A stretch of DNA of 64,000 nt from Heyndrickxia acidicola (GCF_001636425.1 NZ_KV440953.1:4522001-4586000), one strand, 5' to 3'. Counted from the stretch's first letter, positions 8,119 to 16,792 are shown. Program-made: numbers and translations. Notes: generated by a model not told the origin, from the letters alone.

Positions 8119-8727
8119 TTATTTCTTATCGTTATTATTAGTCAGCTCATTGCGGCTGATAATATGGTCGATTAAACCATATTCTTTTGCTTTTTCAGCA
8201 ACCATGAAGTTGTCGCGCTCTGTATCTCTTTCAATCACTTCAAGAGGCTGGCCAGTACGCTCTGACATGATTTGGTTCAGCTTTTGGCGAAGGAAAAGGA
8301 TACGTTTAGCAGCAATCTCAATTTCTGTTGCTTGACCCTGTGCACCGCCAAGTGGCTGATGGATCATAACCTCACTGTTTGGAAGTGCATAACGCTTGCC
8401 TTTTGCTCCTGCATTAAGAAGGAATGCACCCATAGATGCAGCCATTCCGATACAAATCGTTTGGACATCCGGCTTAATAAACTGCATAGTGTCATAAATC
8501 GCCATACCAGCCGTGATACTGCCGCCAGGGCTGTTTATGTAGATGGAGATATCTTTTTCAGGATTTTCAGACTCCAGGAATAGCAATTGTGCTACAATAG
8601 AGTTTGCCACATTGTCATCAATGGCGCTTCCAAGCATAATAATACGGTCTTTTAACAAGCGGGAATAAATGTCATATGCACGTTCTCCGCGGCTTGTTTG
8701 TTCAATAACTGTAGGGATTAAGTTCAT
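8119..8727 (-). CDS. clpP: ATP-dependent Clp protease proteolytic subunit
   Basis: ClpP serine peptidase of 202 aa, full family length. The register matches B. subtilis ClpP, giving a catalytic triad of Ser98 (GMAASMGAF), His123 (MIHQPLGGA) and Asp172 (ERDTERDNF region). It forms the tetradecameric barrel served by ClpC, ClpX or ClpE and degrades damaged and regulatory proteins in the cytoplasm. A GGAGGAG ribosome site precedes the ATG. It is transcribed alone, from a promoter covered by a CtsR-type operator, and ends in a strong terminator. Confidence 0.98.
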   Translation of the reverse strand: MNLIPTVIEQTSRGERAYDIYSRLLKDRIIMLGSAIDDNVANSIVAQLLFLESENPEKDISIYINSPGGSITAGMAIYDTMQFIKPDVQTICIGMAASMGAFLLNAGAKGKRYALPNSEVMIHQPLGGAQGQATEIEIAAKRILFLRQKLNQIMSERTGQPLEVIERDTERDNFMVAEKAKEYGLIDHIISRNELTNNNDKK

Positions 8728-8854
8728 ATACTTTCTCCTCCTTTTTTCATTCCTGTCCGCTTTCCAGTTAGCGGCAAGGCATAGCTAATCTAGTTTTTTC
8801 CCTATAAAGGAAAACTGAAACATTTAAGGAATGTATTGCTCCTTATGTAATGTT

Positions 8855-8885
8855 ATCATACACCAAATGGTCAATTAAGGTCAAA
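8855..8885 (-). promoter_or_regulatory. clpP sigma-A promoter overlapped by CtsR operator
   Basis: On the minus strand TTGACC (8884-8879) and TATGAT (8860-8855) are 18 nt apart. On the plus strand GGTCAAT-TAA-GGTCAAA (8869-8885) fits the CtsR heptad direct repeat RGTCAAA-NAN-RGTCAAA with one change. The operator covers the -35 box and part of the spacer, as expected for heat-shock repression of clpP. Confidence 0.8.
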
Positions 8886-9042
8886 CAAATCAATTTGGTT
8901 TTTATAAAAAAATTCGATCCTGTTGTATGCAACAGCCCTTAAATATACTTTAAACATATTAGCCAGAATTTTAACTTTTTAAACGCGAAAAAAGAGTTGC
9001 AATATCTCTTTTTTTCTATTATACTATTTTAGTGACGGACTT

Positions 9043-9114
9043 GCCCTCGTGGTGCAACGGATAGCACGTGAGATTCCGGTTCTTAAGATGTGGGTTCGAT
9101 TCCTGCCGAGGGCG
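9043..9114 (+). tRNA. tRNA-Arg (anticodon CCG)
   Basis: A cloverleaf of 72 nt can be folded. The acceptor GCCCTCG pairs with CGAGGGC. The D arm is GTGC/GCAC. The anticodon arm is TGAGA-TTCCGGT-TCTTA with anticodon CCG. The T arm is GTGGG-TTCGATT-CCTGC. CCA is not encoded. A tRNA-Arg next to clpP matches the B. subtilis order. Confidence 0.95.
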
Positions 9115-9128
9115 TACTACTATTAAAC

Positions 9129-9172
9129 AAAAAATGCCTCTGCGCTTTATGAAAAGTGCAGAGGCATTTTTA
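9129..9172 (+). terminator. Terminator after tRNA-Arg
   Basis: AAAAATGCCTCTGC pairs with GCAGAGGCATTTTT across a ~13-nt loop. It ends the tRNA transcript and insulates the ftsZ-like gene that follows. Confidence 0.85.
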
Positions 9173-9347
9173 TGTGCTTTTTATGAACAATATCATCTGC
9201 CTTTAATGTTAATCATAATGAATCTTTACAAAATTATCCTGCCTCCCCAAAAAAGATATATAAGAATTCGAATAATATGAAGAAGTACTTCTGATACCTT
9301 TAAAAACGTAAAAAATCATGGAGATGGATAAAAGAGGAGGGATCATC

Positions 9348-10505
9348 ATGTTAGATTTTGAAACGGTTATCGACCAATTCGCAACGATTAAAGTTATTGG
9401 TGTTGGAGGAGGAGGCAACAACGCTGTAAACCGTATGATTGAGGATGGTGTCGGCGGTGTAGAGTTCATTGCCGTTAATACTGATGCTCAAGCTCTTAAT
9501 CAATCAAAAGCAGGAATTACAATGCAAATCGGTGCAGCATTAACAAGAGGTTTAGGAGCGGGCGCCAACCCTGAAATAGGAAAAAGGGCTGTGGAAGAAA
9601 GCAAAAAGCAAATTGAAGAAGTGTTGGCAGGTGCAGATATGGTTTTCGTTACAGCCGGAATGGGCGGCGGTACAGGCACTGGTGCAGCCCCTGCTATTGC
9701 AAAAATTGCCAGTGAGCTTGGTGCCCTGACAATTGGGGTTGTAACACGTCCTTTCAAATTTGAAGGACGTAAGCGTGCAACAAACGCAATCAGTGGAATT
9801 AACGCAATGAGGGAGGCAGTGGATACCTTAATTATTATTCCAAATGATCGGTTATTGGAGATCATTGATAAAAGAACCCCTATGCTAGAAGCTTTTCGTG
9901 AAGCGGATAATGTGCTTCGTCATGGGGTTCAGGGGATTTCCGATTTAATTGCTGTACCAGGTTTAATTAATCTTGACTTTGCTGATGTTAAAACGGTCAT
10001 GTCTCATAAAGGAACAGCTTTAATGGGGATTGGCACTGGCAAGGGTAAAGATCGTGCTGTTGAAGCGGCACAGAAAGCCTTAAATAGTCCGCTGCTTGAA
10101 ACTTCTATTAATGGAGCGCATGGTGTAATCATGAACATCACAGGCGGCCGCAATTTAAGTCTTTATGAAGTGCAGGAGGCAGCGGATATCGTGGCTTCTG
10201 CTTCTCACGAGGAGTTAAATATGATTTTTGGTTCGGCCATTAATGAAAACTTAACCGATGAAATCATTATTACTGTCATTGCCACAGGATTCAATGAACA
10301 AGATGGTACATCTCTGGAAACGCCTACCCGGCCATTAAAGGAAGAGCTAACGAATCCATATCAAAGGGAACTGCCTGCACAACAAATACAATACGATTCG
10401 AAACACCAAGATGAACAGGCTCCATACAATAATAGATACGCAGAGCTAACGGAAGAATCTCTTGATATTCCTGCGTTTTTGCGCAATCGAAAAAAACGAT
10501 ACTAA
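9348..10505 (+). CDS. FtsZ tubulin-like GTPase, stand-alone copy outside a dcw cluster
   Basis: A 385-aa FtsZ with all functional parts. It has the N-terminal [17 protein letters not shown], the GTP-binding loop [11 protein letters not shown] near residues 100-110, the synergy loop [11 protein letters not shown], a short variable linker, and the C-terminal anchor peptide [13 protein letters not shown] that binds FtsA/SepF/ZapA-type partners. These suggest it can bind GTP, polymerise and be recruited. No ftsA, divIB or mur gene is nearby; neighbours are tRNA-Arg, a small unknown gene and a class A PBP. In Bacillaceae the housekeeping ftsZ sits with ftsA in the dcw cluster, so this is probably a second copy. 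AAAGAGGAGG 7 nt upstream fixes the ATG at 9348. Confidence 0.93.
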   Translation: MLDFETVIDQFATIKVIGVGGGGNNAVNRMIEDGVGGVEFIAVNTDAQALNQSKAGITMQIGAALTRGLGAGANPEIGKRAVEESKKQIEEVLAGADMVFVTAGMGGGTGTGAAPAIAKIASELGALTIGVVTRPFKFEGRKRATNAISGINAMREAVDTLIIIPNDRLLEIIDKRTPMLEAFREADNVLRHGVQGISDLIAVPGLINLDFADVKTVMSHKGTALMGIGTGKGKDRAVEAAQKALNSPLLETSINGAHGVIMNITGGRNLSLYEVQEAADIVASASHEELNMIFGSAINENLTDEIIITVIATGFNEQDGTSLETPTRPLKEELTNPYQRELPAQQIQYDSKHQDEQAPYNNRYAELTEESLDIPAFLRNRKKRY

Positions 10506-10670
10506 TAAATTTAAAGGCTCTGTTATTTTTCCCGCTAAACTCAGGTGTTCTTTCTTGGGAGACAGATTTTTTTCTGGAATTTTACGCTCTGTTTGGAAAA
10601 AATGAGGAGATGTATCTTCGTTAATCTTGTGTTCTTGCAGAGTAATTCGAAAAAAATATAAACATAACTT

Positions 10671-10697
10671 GCGAACTGGTGACGGTTCGCTTTTTGT
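10671..10697 (+). terminator. Terminator downstream of the ftsZ-like gene
   Basis: GCGAAC and GTTCGC pair around TGGTGACG and are followed by TTTTTG. It lies ~165 nt after the stop codon. Confidence 0.65.
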
Positions 10698-10753
10698 TTG
10701 TCTGCAACCAGATTGAAAACCCCGCAGCAATGGATTTATCTGTATCTATCAAA

Positions 10754-10914
10754 GGCTGTTTTCCCATAGATGTTGCTTTACGTACAAAGGATTATTCCGT
10801 GCGTTGTCTGTCTTCGTGGCATCTTTTCGTATGCTATTCACAAGTTTTAATTCTGAATATATATCTAAGGTGATATTTCAGTGTCTAATAGCAACAAAGT
10901 TTACGAAAAGAGCT
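10754..10914 (-). mobile_element. Miniature inverted-repeat element, family M1, copy 2 (reverse)
   Basis: A 161-bp reverse-orientation copy of the element at 2244. It starts GGCTGTTTTCCCATAGATG and ends GTTTACGAAAAGAGCT (last base changed from C). Flanks CTATCAAA and TTATCAAA form a 7-of-8 target duplication. The rest of the 780-nt gap between the ftsZ-like gene and 11287 holds a terminator and no convincing gene. Confidence 0.8.
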
Positions 10915-11286
10915 TTATCAAAGAAGAAACTTTTATCCAACTAGAGTAAGGCGTCAAGGAAAAGATGACCTCTTACCCCCATAAATAGTAGATTTTTTAC
11001 GCATGAATATGAACGTACAAAGAAGGATATTGTTTTCAATAGGTTTACAGGATTTGGATATAGGTATCTTTAAGAATTTTTATGAAGCCTATGAATCATT
11101 CTGGAATGGTTTCCTTTTTTTTTATGAGGGATGTATGCTGAATTATTAAAAATGGACGTATAAAAACAACGCTTACCTTAAATGCAGGTGGGTAGAATGA
11201 AGAGTATTTGCACACCTTATATCATTTCGAGAGGTTAAATTCAAAGCAGGCTTTCCGTTAGAGTATAAGATTAAGGGAGGGTTAAT

Positions 11287-11523
11287 TTGAAAGAATTTGT
11301 TGTTTATTACACTTTAGAAAATGATATTAAAAAAGAAATTATCATAAAAGAGCTGAAAGTGGAAAAAGAAGAGGTATTACAAGAAATTATAGAAAAGATT
11401 ATACAGCGCAAGTACTTTATTGCAAAAGGAGACCAAGAGGATTATTGCATCAATACTTCTTTAATCCGATATATACGGGTTTTGCATAATAAACAACTAT
11501 CTAATTGCCAAACTCATCAATAA
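11287..11523 (+). CDS. Small acidic/basic protein of unknown function
   Basis: A 78-aa ORF starts with TTG, preceded by a good GGGAGGG ribosome site (AAGGGAGGGTTAAT). The product is highly charged (VKEEVLQEIIEKIIQRK) and looks like a small alpha/beta protein: a strand-like FVVYYTLEN start, a long amphipathic helix, then a strand-like YFIAKGD segment and ICINTSLIRYI. No membrane segment or signal peptide is present. I do not recognise the family. It lies 71 nt upstream of the class A PBP gene and probably shares a transcript with it, so a link to that protein is possible but unproven. Confidence 0.6.
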   Translation: MKEFVVYYTLENDIKKEIIIKELKVEKEEVLQEIIEKIIQRKYFIAKGDQEDYCINTSLIRYIRVLHNKQLSNCQTHQ

Positions 11524-11594
11524 GAAATACGTAAGTGTTAAAAGCATATTATTTAAATCAGCTACGATAACCTTACGCCTGGGAGAGTATTTGA

Positions 11595-13817
11595 ATGTCA
11601 GAAGAAAAATATCGTAATCGTCAAGAACGAAAACGACTGGAAAAGAATAATGAGCATAAGAGTAATAAATTGGCCAAAAAAGGATCTATGTTAAAAAAAG
11701 TATTCATATCCTGTTTGGTGCTTTTTGTGCTTTCCGTTGGTATAGGGGTTATATCAATTGGTGCAATGATGAAGAAAGCGCCAAAACTAGATCCTTCAAA
11801 ACTGGTCGATCCGCTTTCAACTAAATTTTATGATAAGAATGGGAATTTCCTTTTTGAATATGGAAAAGAAAACCGGACAAAAATTACGTATGCTCAAGTT
11901 CCAAAAACGATGGAGCATGCATTCATTGCTACGGAGGATGCACATTTTTATGAACATGGTGGTATCGATATAAAAGGAACGGTCAGAGCCATTTTCGAGA
12001 ATTTAACGGGGCACTTCGGATCACAGGGCGGAAGTACGATTACACAGCAGGTGATCAAGAACACATTTTTGACCCCTCAGAAAACAATAACGCGAAAAGT
12101 ACAGGAATGGAGCTTGGCGTCTCAGCTGGAAAAAAAGTATTCAAAGCAAGAAATTTTAATGATGTATTTAAATAAAATCTACCTTGGAGACGGTTCATAT
12201 GGGGTGGCGGCAGCTGCAAAAACCTACTATGGGATTGATGCCAATCACCTGAATGAATTGACACTTCCTGAGGAGGCGATGTTGGCAGGGCTTCCACAAG
12301 GTCCCAGCATTTACGATCCAACCCAACCTGAAAACAAGAAAGCTGCTACGGATCGCCGTAATGTTGTTTTAAGCTCCATGTATAAACAAAGGTACATTAC
12401 CAAGAAACAAATGCAGGAAGCGAAGAAAGTTCCTGTAACGGCAGGGCTTGTACCAAACACCAATCATCATGGTATGCCGTATGAGGTGTTTTTAGATGCT
12501 GCAGTAAGAGAAGTAAAAGGAAAACTGAAGAATGTAGACATTAGCACCGATGGATTATCTATATACACTACTTTAGATCCAAAAGCACAGGATTATGCGG
12601 ACAAAATGATGGACACTAATTCGATCGTTTCTTATCCTAATGGTAATTTTCAAGGAGCTTTTGTATTTTTGGATACAAAAACAGGAGAAGTTCGGGCAAT
12701 CGGAAGCGGCCGAAACGATTATAAAGCCTCTTTCCTGGGCAACAATTTTGCGATTGATATGAAACGGCAGCCAGGTTCCTCGTTTAAACCCATCTTTGAT
12801 TACGGGCCTGCCATAGAAAATTTAGAATGGTCTACAGGGCATCAATTAAATGATCAGAAGACGACGTACTCAAATGGGCAGCCTATTTCAAACTGGGATC
12901 ATCAATATCATGGAAAGCTATCTATAAGAACGGCTCTTCAATATTCATACAATATTCCCGCCCTGCTTACCCTTCGAGCGGTAGGGATGGACAAAGCAAA
13001 GAGCTTTGCGGAGAATCTTGGTATTACCTTTGATCATAATACGGTATATGAATCGAATGCGATAGGGAGCAATACGGTTAATCCTTTGGAGATGGCTGGG
13101 GCCTACAGTGCCTTTGGAAATAACGGAGTATACAACACGCCGCATTTAGTCAGTAAAGTAGTCTTTCCCAATGGAAAAGTGATGGATTTTACTCCGAAGC
13201 CAAAACAGGTCATGCATGAATACACCGCGTATATGATTACAGATATGCTGCGGACAGTCGTGAATTCCGGAACTGGAAAGGCGGCCATGGTGCCGGGATT
13301 GGATGTGGCAGGAAAAACAGGTACAACAAATTTTGATGATAAAACCAGTGCACAATTTGGATACCCATCAAATGCGACAAATGATAGCTGGTTTGCTGGG
13401 TATACCCCGCAGTATACGATGGCGGTTTGGACTGGATATGCCAAAAATGGTCCCGGCAACTATATGCTTGGAGATACTACGAAAATCTCACAGCTGATGT
13501 TTAAGAATATGATGCAAGCGTTAGGAACAGACAAAAGCAGCTTTCAACAGCCAAGCAGTGTCTACAAAGTGAATAACGAACTGTATATTAAAGGGGGGGA
13601 TTCTGCCGAGGTTCCACCTAAACAGCCAAGCAGCGATTCAAAATCTCATGCTAAATCTGGGAATAAAAAAGCAGACAACCACAAGCAGGGGAATAAGAAA
13701 AATAAACCAAAAGATGAAAAACACAATCAAGCAGATAATAATCATAAGCCAAAAGAAGAGAAACCTAAACATGACGATAAGCATAAACAAAAGGAAGAAA
13801 AACACAACCACGGCTAA
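11595..13817 (+). CDS. Class A penicillin-binding protein (PBP1A/PonA-like)
   Basis: A 740-aa bifunctional peptidoglycan synthase. After a basic cytoplasmic N-terminus there is one membrane anchor (about residues 33-57). The glycosyltransferase-51 domain follows, with catalytic Glu114 in ATEDAHFYEHGG and the GGSTITQQ motif. The transpeptidase domain has SSFK (Ser395), SYN (451-453) and KTG (574-576), so all three active-site motifs are intact. The C-terminus is a low-complexity Lys/His/Glu/Asn-rich tail of ~75 residues, outside the cell. It resembles PonA but is not in the ponA-recU setting; it lies with an extra ftsZ. GGGAGAG precedes the ATG. Confidence 0.93.
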   Translation: MSEEKYRNRQERKRLEKNNEHKSNKLAKKGSMLKKVFISCLVLFVLSVGIGVISIGAMMKKAPKLDPSKLVDPLSTKFYDKNGNFLFEYGKENRTKITYAQVPKTMEHAFIATEDAHFYEHGGIDIKGTVRAIFENLTGHFGSQGGSTITQQVIKNTFLTPQKTITRKVQEWSLASQLEKKYSKQEILMMYLNKIYLGDGSYGVAAAAKTYYGIDANHLNELTLPEEAMLAGLPQGPSIYDPTQPENKKAATDRRNVVLSSMYKQRYITKKQMQEAKKVPVTAGLVPNTNHHGMPYEVFLDAAVREVKGKLKNVDISTDGLSIYTTLDPKAQDYADKMMDTNSIVSYPNGNFQGAFVFLDTKTGEVRAIGSGRNDYKASFLGNNFAIDMKRQPGSSFKPIFDYGPAIENLEWSTGHQLNDQKTTYSNGQPISNWDHQYHGKLSIRTALQYSYNIPALLTLRAVGMDKAKSFAENLGITFDHNTVYESNAIGSNTVNPLEMAGAYSAFGNNGVYNTPHLVSKVVFPNGKVMDFTPKPKQVMHEYTAYMITDMLRTVVNSGTGKAAMVPGLDVAGKTGTTNFDDKTSAQFGYPSNATNDSWFAGYTPQYTMAVWTGYAKNGPGNYMLGDTTKISQLMFKNMMQALGTDKSSFQQPSSVYKVNNELYIKGGDSAEVPPKQPSSDSKSHAKSGNKKADNHKQGNKKNKPKDEKHNQADNNHKPKEEKPKHDDKHKQKEEKHNHG

Positions 13818-13841
13818 TTAAACATGCAAGGAATTGTGCGT

Positions 13842-13883
13842 AAAACCGCATGTCATGTCATAATCGGCATGGTGCGGTTTTTT
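13842..13883 (+). terminator. Terminator of the PBP gene
   Basis: AAAACCGCA and TGCGGTTTTTT pair as the base of a longer hairpin with inner CATG-rich pairing and a T run. Confidence 0.8.
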
Positions 13884-13890
13884 AATTCAA

Positions 13891-13947
13891 TTTAACACTT
13901 TACTGCACGAAAGGGGTCTGACCCCTTTCGTGCAGTAAAGTGTTAAA
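13891..13947. repeat. 57-nt perfect palindrome with GGGGTCTGACCCC core
   Basis: The two 28-nt arms around T13919 are exact reverse complements. The core is AAAGGGGTCTGACCCCTTT and the outer arms read TTTAACACTTTACTGCACG and its complement. The same core recurs at ~21661 and ~49861 with different, less perfect arms. Such palindromes resemble REP sequences linked elsewhere to IS200-like (RAYT) transposases. None is encoded in this window. Confidence 0.85.
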
Positions 13948-14037
13948 AAATATCCGCTTTATTTTTGAAAATACATGTACTGATTTATGTGTGTGATGTA
14001 AAATAGGGAATAAGTACAGTGCTTTGGGGGGATGAAC

Positions 14038-15378
14038 ATGGAACTGCAGACTGGTTTATGGCAAAATCAATCCTTAAAGTTAGCAATGACCCAGGAGCTT
14101 AAGCAGGCAATCGAGCTTTTAGCTTATTCAGCAGAGGAATTAGCTGCGTTTCTTGAAGCGGAAGCAATGGAAAATCCTTTAATTAAACTGGAACATTCTT
14201 ATTTAACCTTCGTTGATTCACGCATTGATATATCGCGAAAACAAAAAAAACAGTCGTTTGACCAAGGAAATCAAAGCTGGATTGAACAGGTCCCTCAAAC
14301 CTCAGGATCCTTGTATGATGCTCTTTTTTTTCAAATCTCCATGAAAGCGTTACCAAAGAGGGAAGAACGAATCATAAAACAATTCATATATCATTTGGAT
14401 TTGAATGGATATTTCGCGGTCGGCATGGAGGATGCTGCTGCAGCTGCCAAAATTTCGCTGGCCGAGGCAGAGGAATGTTTACAGCTGCTGCAAACCCTCG
14501 AACCGGCAGGTGTAGGGGCAAGGACGCTGCAGGAATGCCTTCTCATTCAAATAGAAAGAAACGGAAGAAAGCATGCACTGGCAGAACCGATATTATCCAG
14601 CCACTTTCTTGATTTTGCAGAAAAAAGGTGGCGGAAGCTTTCGAAAGAACTGAAAGTATCTACAAAGGAAATTCAGGAGGCAGCCGACTATATTCGTACA
14701 TTAAATCCAAGGCCCGGTGCACGGTTCAGCCAGGCCAGCTCAGAATATGTCATTCCGGATTTAATCGTCATAAAACAGGATATGAATCTTGAGCTCCATT
14801 TATTTGAGAAGCATTTACCGAGTGTTACCTTTCAAAAGGACTATTACAGGGACCTTTCTATGTACAGAGACCGGCAGGTGCAGAAATTTTTAAAAGAGAA
14901 GGCCCGCGGCTTCAGGACCATAACCAAAACACTGGATCAGCGCCGTAAAACGATTTATGAGGTGGGTATGGCTTTATTGGAACAGCAAAGGGATTTCTTT
15001 TTAAAAGGCCCCTTCTATTTAAAGCCGCTCACTCTAAAGGAAGTCGCTGATCAAATTGGTGTACATGAATCTACGGTAAGCAGAGCAGTCAAAGGGAAAT
15101 ATATACAAACTCCACATGGTACATTTGAGATGAAAAAGTTCTTTTCAGCAGCTCTTGCCGCAGTGGAAGAACAAAATGAATCCCAGGCATCTGCCGCACA
15201 AGTGAAAAACAAAATAATAGAAATGGTACGCCAGGAAAATAAGATGAAGCCTTTGTCCGACCAAAATATTGCAGATGCCTTTAAGAGGATGGGAATTATG
15301 GTTTCCCGCAGGACAATAGCGAAATATCGGGAGCAGCTTACTATCCTCCCCTCCTCGAAACGAAAAAGATATGAATAG
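14038..15378 (+). CDS. sigL: RNA polymerase sigma-54 factor
   Basis: A 446-aa sigma-54 (RpoN/SigL). Region I is glutamine-rich (MELQTGLWQNQSLKLAMTQELKQAIELL). The core-binding region covers about residues 60-260 (LEPAGVGARTLQECLLIQ, LNPRPGARF). The DNA-binding HTH is LKEVADQIGVHESTVSRAVKGKYIQTPHG. The RpoN box SRRTIAKYRE lies near residues 423-432. It directs transcription from -12/-24 promoters with enhancer-binding activators, in Bacillus mainly for amino-acid and fructan use. The ATG at 14038 has GGGGGG 8 nt upstream; the ATG at 14032 is too close. Confidence 0.97.
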   Translation: MELQTGLWQNQSLKLAMTQELKQAIELLAYSAEELAAFLEAEAMENPLIKLEHSYLTFVDSRIDISRKQKKQSFDQGNQSWIEQVPQTSGSLYDALFFQISMKALPKREERIIKQFIYHLDLNGYFAVGMEDAAAAAKISLAEAEECLQLLQTLEPAGVGARTLQECLLIQIERNGRKHALAEPILSSHFLDFAEKRWRKLSKELKVSTKEIQEAADYIRTLNPRPGARFSQASSEYVIPDLIVIKQDMNLELHLFEKHLPSVTFQKDYYRDLSMYRDRQVQKFLKEKARGFRTITKTLDQRRKTIYEVGMALLEQQRDFFLKGPFYLKPLTLKEVADQIGVHESTVSRAVKGKYIQTPHGTFEMKKFFSAALAAVEEQNESQASAAQVKNKIIEMVRQENKMKPLSDQNIADAFKRMGIMVSRRTIAKYREQLTILPSSKRKRYE

Positions 15379-15395
15379 CAAAGGGGGCCGCATTC

Positions 15396-15635
15396 TTGCA
15401 AATCATTTTATATTCCAGACAGGGCTGCCACCTTTGTACAGAAGCAAAGGAAGTGCTGAAGGATCTGCAGCGTGACTTTTCGCTGGAGATCATTGAACGA
15501 AATATTGATGAGAGCGAAGAATGGATTGAAAAGTATGGACTGATGATTCCTGTTGTCGAATCAGAAAATGAAACTCTTCAATATGGGCAAATTGATTATT
15601 TTTCATTAAGGAAACGTTTACAATGGAAAAGCTGA
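15396..15635 (+). CDS. Glutaredoxin family protein
   Basis: A 79-aa thioredoxin-fold protein begins with TTG after AAAGGGGG. It has a CHLC redox pair in YSRQGCHLCTEAKEVL, a cis-Pro-type LMIPVVE motif, and a C-terminal YGQIDYFSLRKRL helix. It belongs to the small DUF836-like glutaredoxin group. In related Bacilli such a gene often lies between sigL and cggR, as here, 18 nt after sigL. It is likely a cytoplasmic thiol-disulfide protein with no known partner. Confidence 0.85.
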   Translation: MQIILYSRQGCHLCTEAKEVLKDLQRDFSLEIIERNIDESEEWIEKYGLMIPVVESENETLQYGQIDYFSLRKRLQWKS

Positions 15636-15645
15636 TGTTTCAGAG

Positions 15646-15674
15646 TTGAAATACAAAATTTACCCTGCTAAAAT
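15646..15674 (+). promoter_or_regulatory. Promoter of the cggR-gapA operon
   Basis: TTGAAA (15646-15651) and TAAAAT (15669-15674) are 17 nt apart. They lie ~40 nt upstream of the CggR operator, as in B. subtilis. Confidence 0.7.
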
Positions 15675-15703
15675 AAGAATTGTAGCAAGGGTAAATTTTT
15701 TTT
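15655..15703 (+). terminator. Hairpin with T-run overlapping the cggR promoter
   Basis: AAATTTACCCTGCTA pairs with TAGCAAGGGTAAATTT and is followed by T's. It probably terminates the sigL-glutaredoxin transcript. Because it overlaps the -10 box it may also affect early transcripts of the cggR promoter. Confidence 0.65.
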
Positions 15704-15710
15704 GAGTGAA

Positions 15711-15746
15711 TGGGACACAATATGTCTGGCCGGGACGTTATAGGTC
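15711..15746 (+). promoter_or_regulatory. CggR operator
   Basis: The sequence reads TGGGAC-N6-TGTC-N4-CGGGAC-N6-GGTC. It matches the known CggR operator CGGGACN6TGTCN4CGGGACN6TGTC with two base changes. It lies between the promoter and cggR, where tetrameric CggR blocks elongation until fructose-1,6-bisphosphate binds. Confidence 0.9.
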
Positions 15747-15766
15747 CCGAAAAGGAGAAAAGATTC

Positions 15767-16792
15767 ATGCACTCAATGGTTGAGATTCAAAAGCTATTAA
15801 TGCCGGATGTACTTTCCGTCATGGAAAAGCGCTACCAGATTCTGCGTTCCATCTATTTTATGGAGCCTGTAGGAAGAAGAACATTAGCGCAGACCATAGG
15901 CCTTTCAGAAAGGATTTTGCGCAGTGAGGTGGAGTTTTTTAAAAAACAGCATCTTATTGATATTCAAAATTCCGGAATGAAGGTTTCTGAACAAGGTTTA
16001 ACCGTGTTGAAGGAATTGGAAAGTATGATGAATGAAATTTCGGGTATAAATGAAATGGAAAGAAAATTAAAGGAAGTTCTTAATCTCCAAGAAGTCATAA
16101 TTGTTCCCGGCAACAGTGATGAAGCACCGTGGGTGACAGCAGCTCTTGGCAGAGTATGTGCCAGGAGAATGAAGGAAATGCTGATAGGGGACAATATTAT
16201 CGCTGTTTCAGGAGGATCGACAATGGCGGCTGTGGCTGACATGCTGACACCTGATTTTGCAGGCAGGAAGAATCTGTTATTTGTCCCGGCGCGCGGAGGC
16301 ATTGGAGAAGATGTGGAAATTCAAGCCAATACGATTTGTTCTAAAATGGCTGAAAAAACCGGAGGAAAACACCGGGCCCTTTATGTTCCAGATCAGGTTA
16401 GCCCCGAAGTGTATCAATCGTTTACAAAAGAACCATTTATTAAAGAAGTCCTAAGTTTAATTGAACAGGCAAACATTGTTCTTCATGGAATTGGCGATGC
16501 CATGGCAATGGCGCTGCGCCGCAACACAAGACCCGAAGTAATAGAGAAAATCGAGGCTGCACATGCAGTGGGCGAGGCTTTCGGCAATTATTTTAATGAA
16601 GATGGCCAAGTCGTGCACAAGGTGCCGATTGCGGGACTCCAGCCTGAGGATTTACCGCATGTCGAACATATTCTCGCAGTGGCAGGCGGTGCATCAAAAG
16701 CAAAAGCGATTAAAGCCTACATGAAGAGCGCAATAAAGTCTTCTGTCCTTATCACCGATGAGGGAGCAGCAAAAGAAATTTTATATTCATAG
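15767..16792 (+). CDS. cggR: Central glycolytic genes regulator CggR
   Basis: A 341-aa SorC/DeoR-type repressor. The N-terminal winged helix includes VGRRTLAQTIGLSERILRSEVEFFKKQHLI. The sugar-binding domain has VSGGSTMAAVAD, FVPARGGIGEDVEIQANTIC and LHGIGDAMAMALRR motifs. It represses its own operon and is released by fructose-1,6-bisphosphate. AAAGGAG lies ~10 nt before the ATG at 15767; the frame stays open further upstream only because it runs through the CggR operator. It is the first gene of the cggR-gapA-pgk-tpiA-gpmI-eno operon. Confidence 0.96.
   Translation: MHSMVEIQKLLMPDVLSVMEKRYQILRSIYFMEPVGRRTLAQTIGLSERILRSEVEFFKKQHLIDIQNSGMKVSEQGLTVLKELESMMNEISGINEMERKLKEVLNLQEVIIVPGNSDEAPWVTAALGRVCARRMKEMLIGDNIIAVSGGSTMAAVADMLTPDFAGRKNLLFVPARGGIGEDVEIQANTICSKMAEKTGGKHRALYVPDQVSPEVYQSFTKEPFIKEVLSLIEQANIVLHGIGDAMAMALRRNTRPEVIEKIEAAHAVGEAFGNYFNEDGQVVHKVPIAGLQPEDLPHVEHILAVAGGASKAKAIKAYMKSAIKSSVLITDEGAAKEILYS

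Noticed and set aside
9068-9280. 70-aa frame over tRNA-Arg
   Set aside because: It overlaps the tRNA and its terminator and has no ribosome site.
11003-11149. 48-aa ORF (MNMNVQRRILF...) between the extra ftsZ and 11287
   Set aside because: No ribosome site before its ATG, odd Phe-rich composition and no recognisable family; could be a decayed gene but not supportable.
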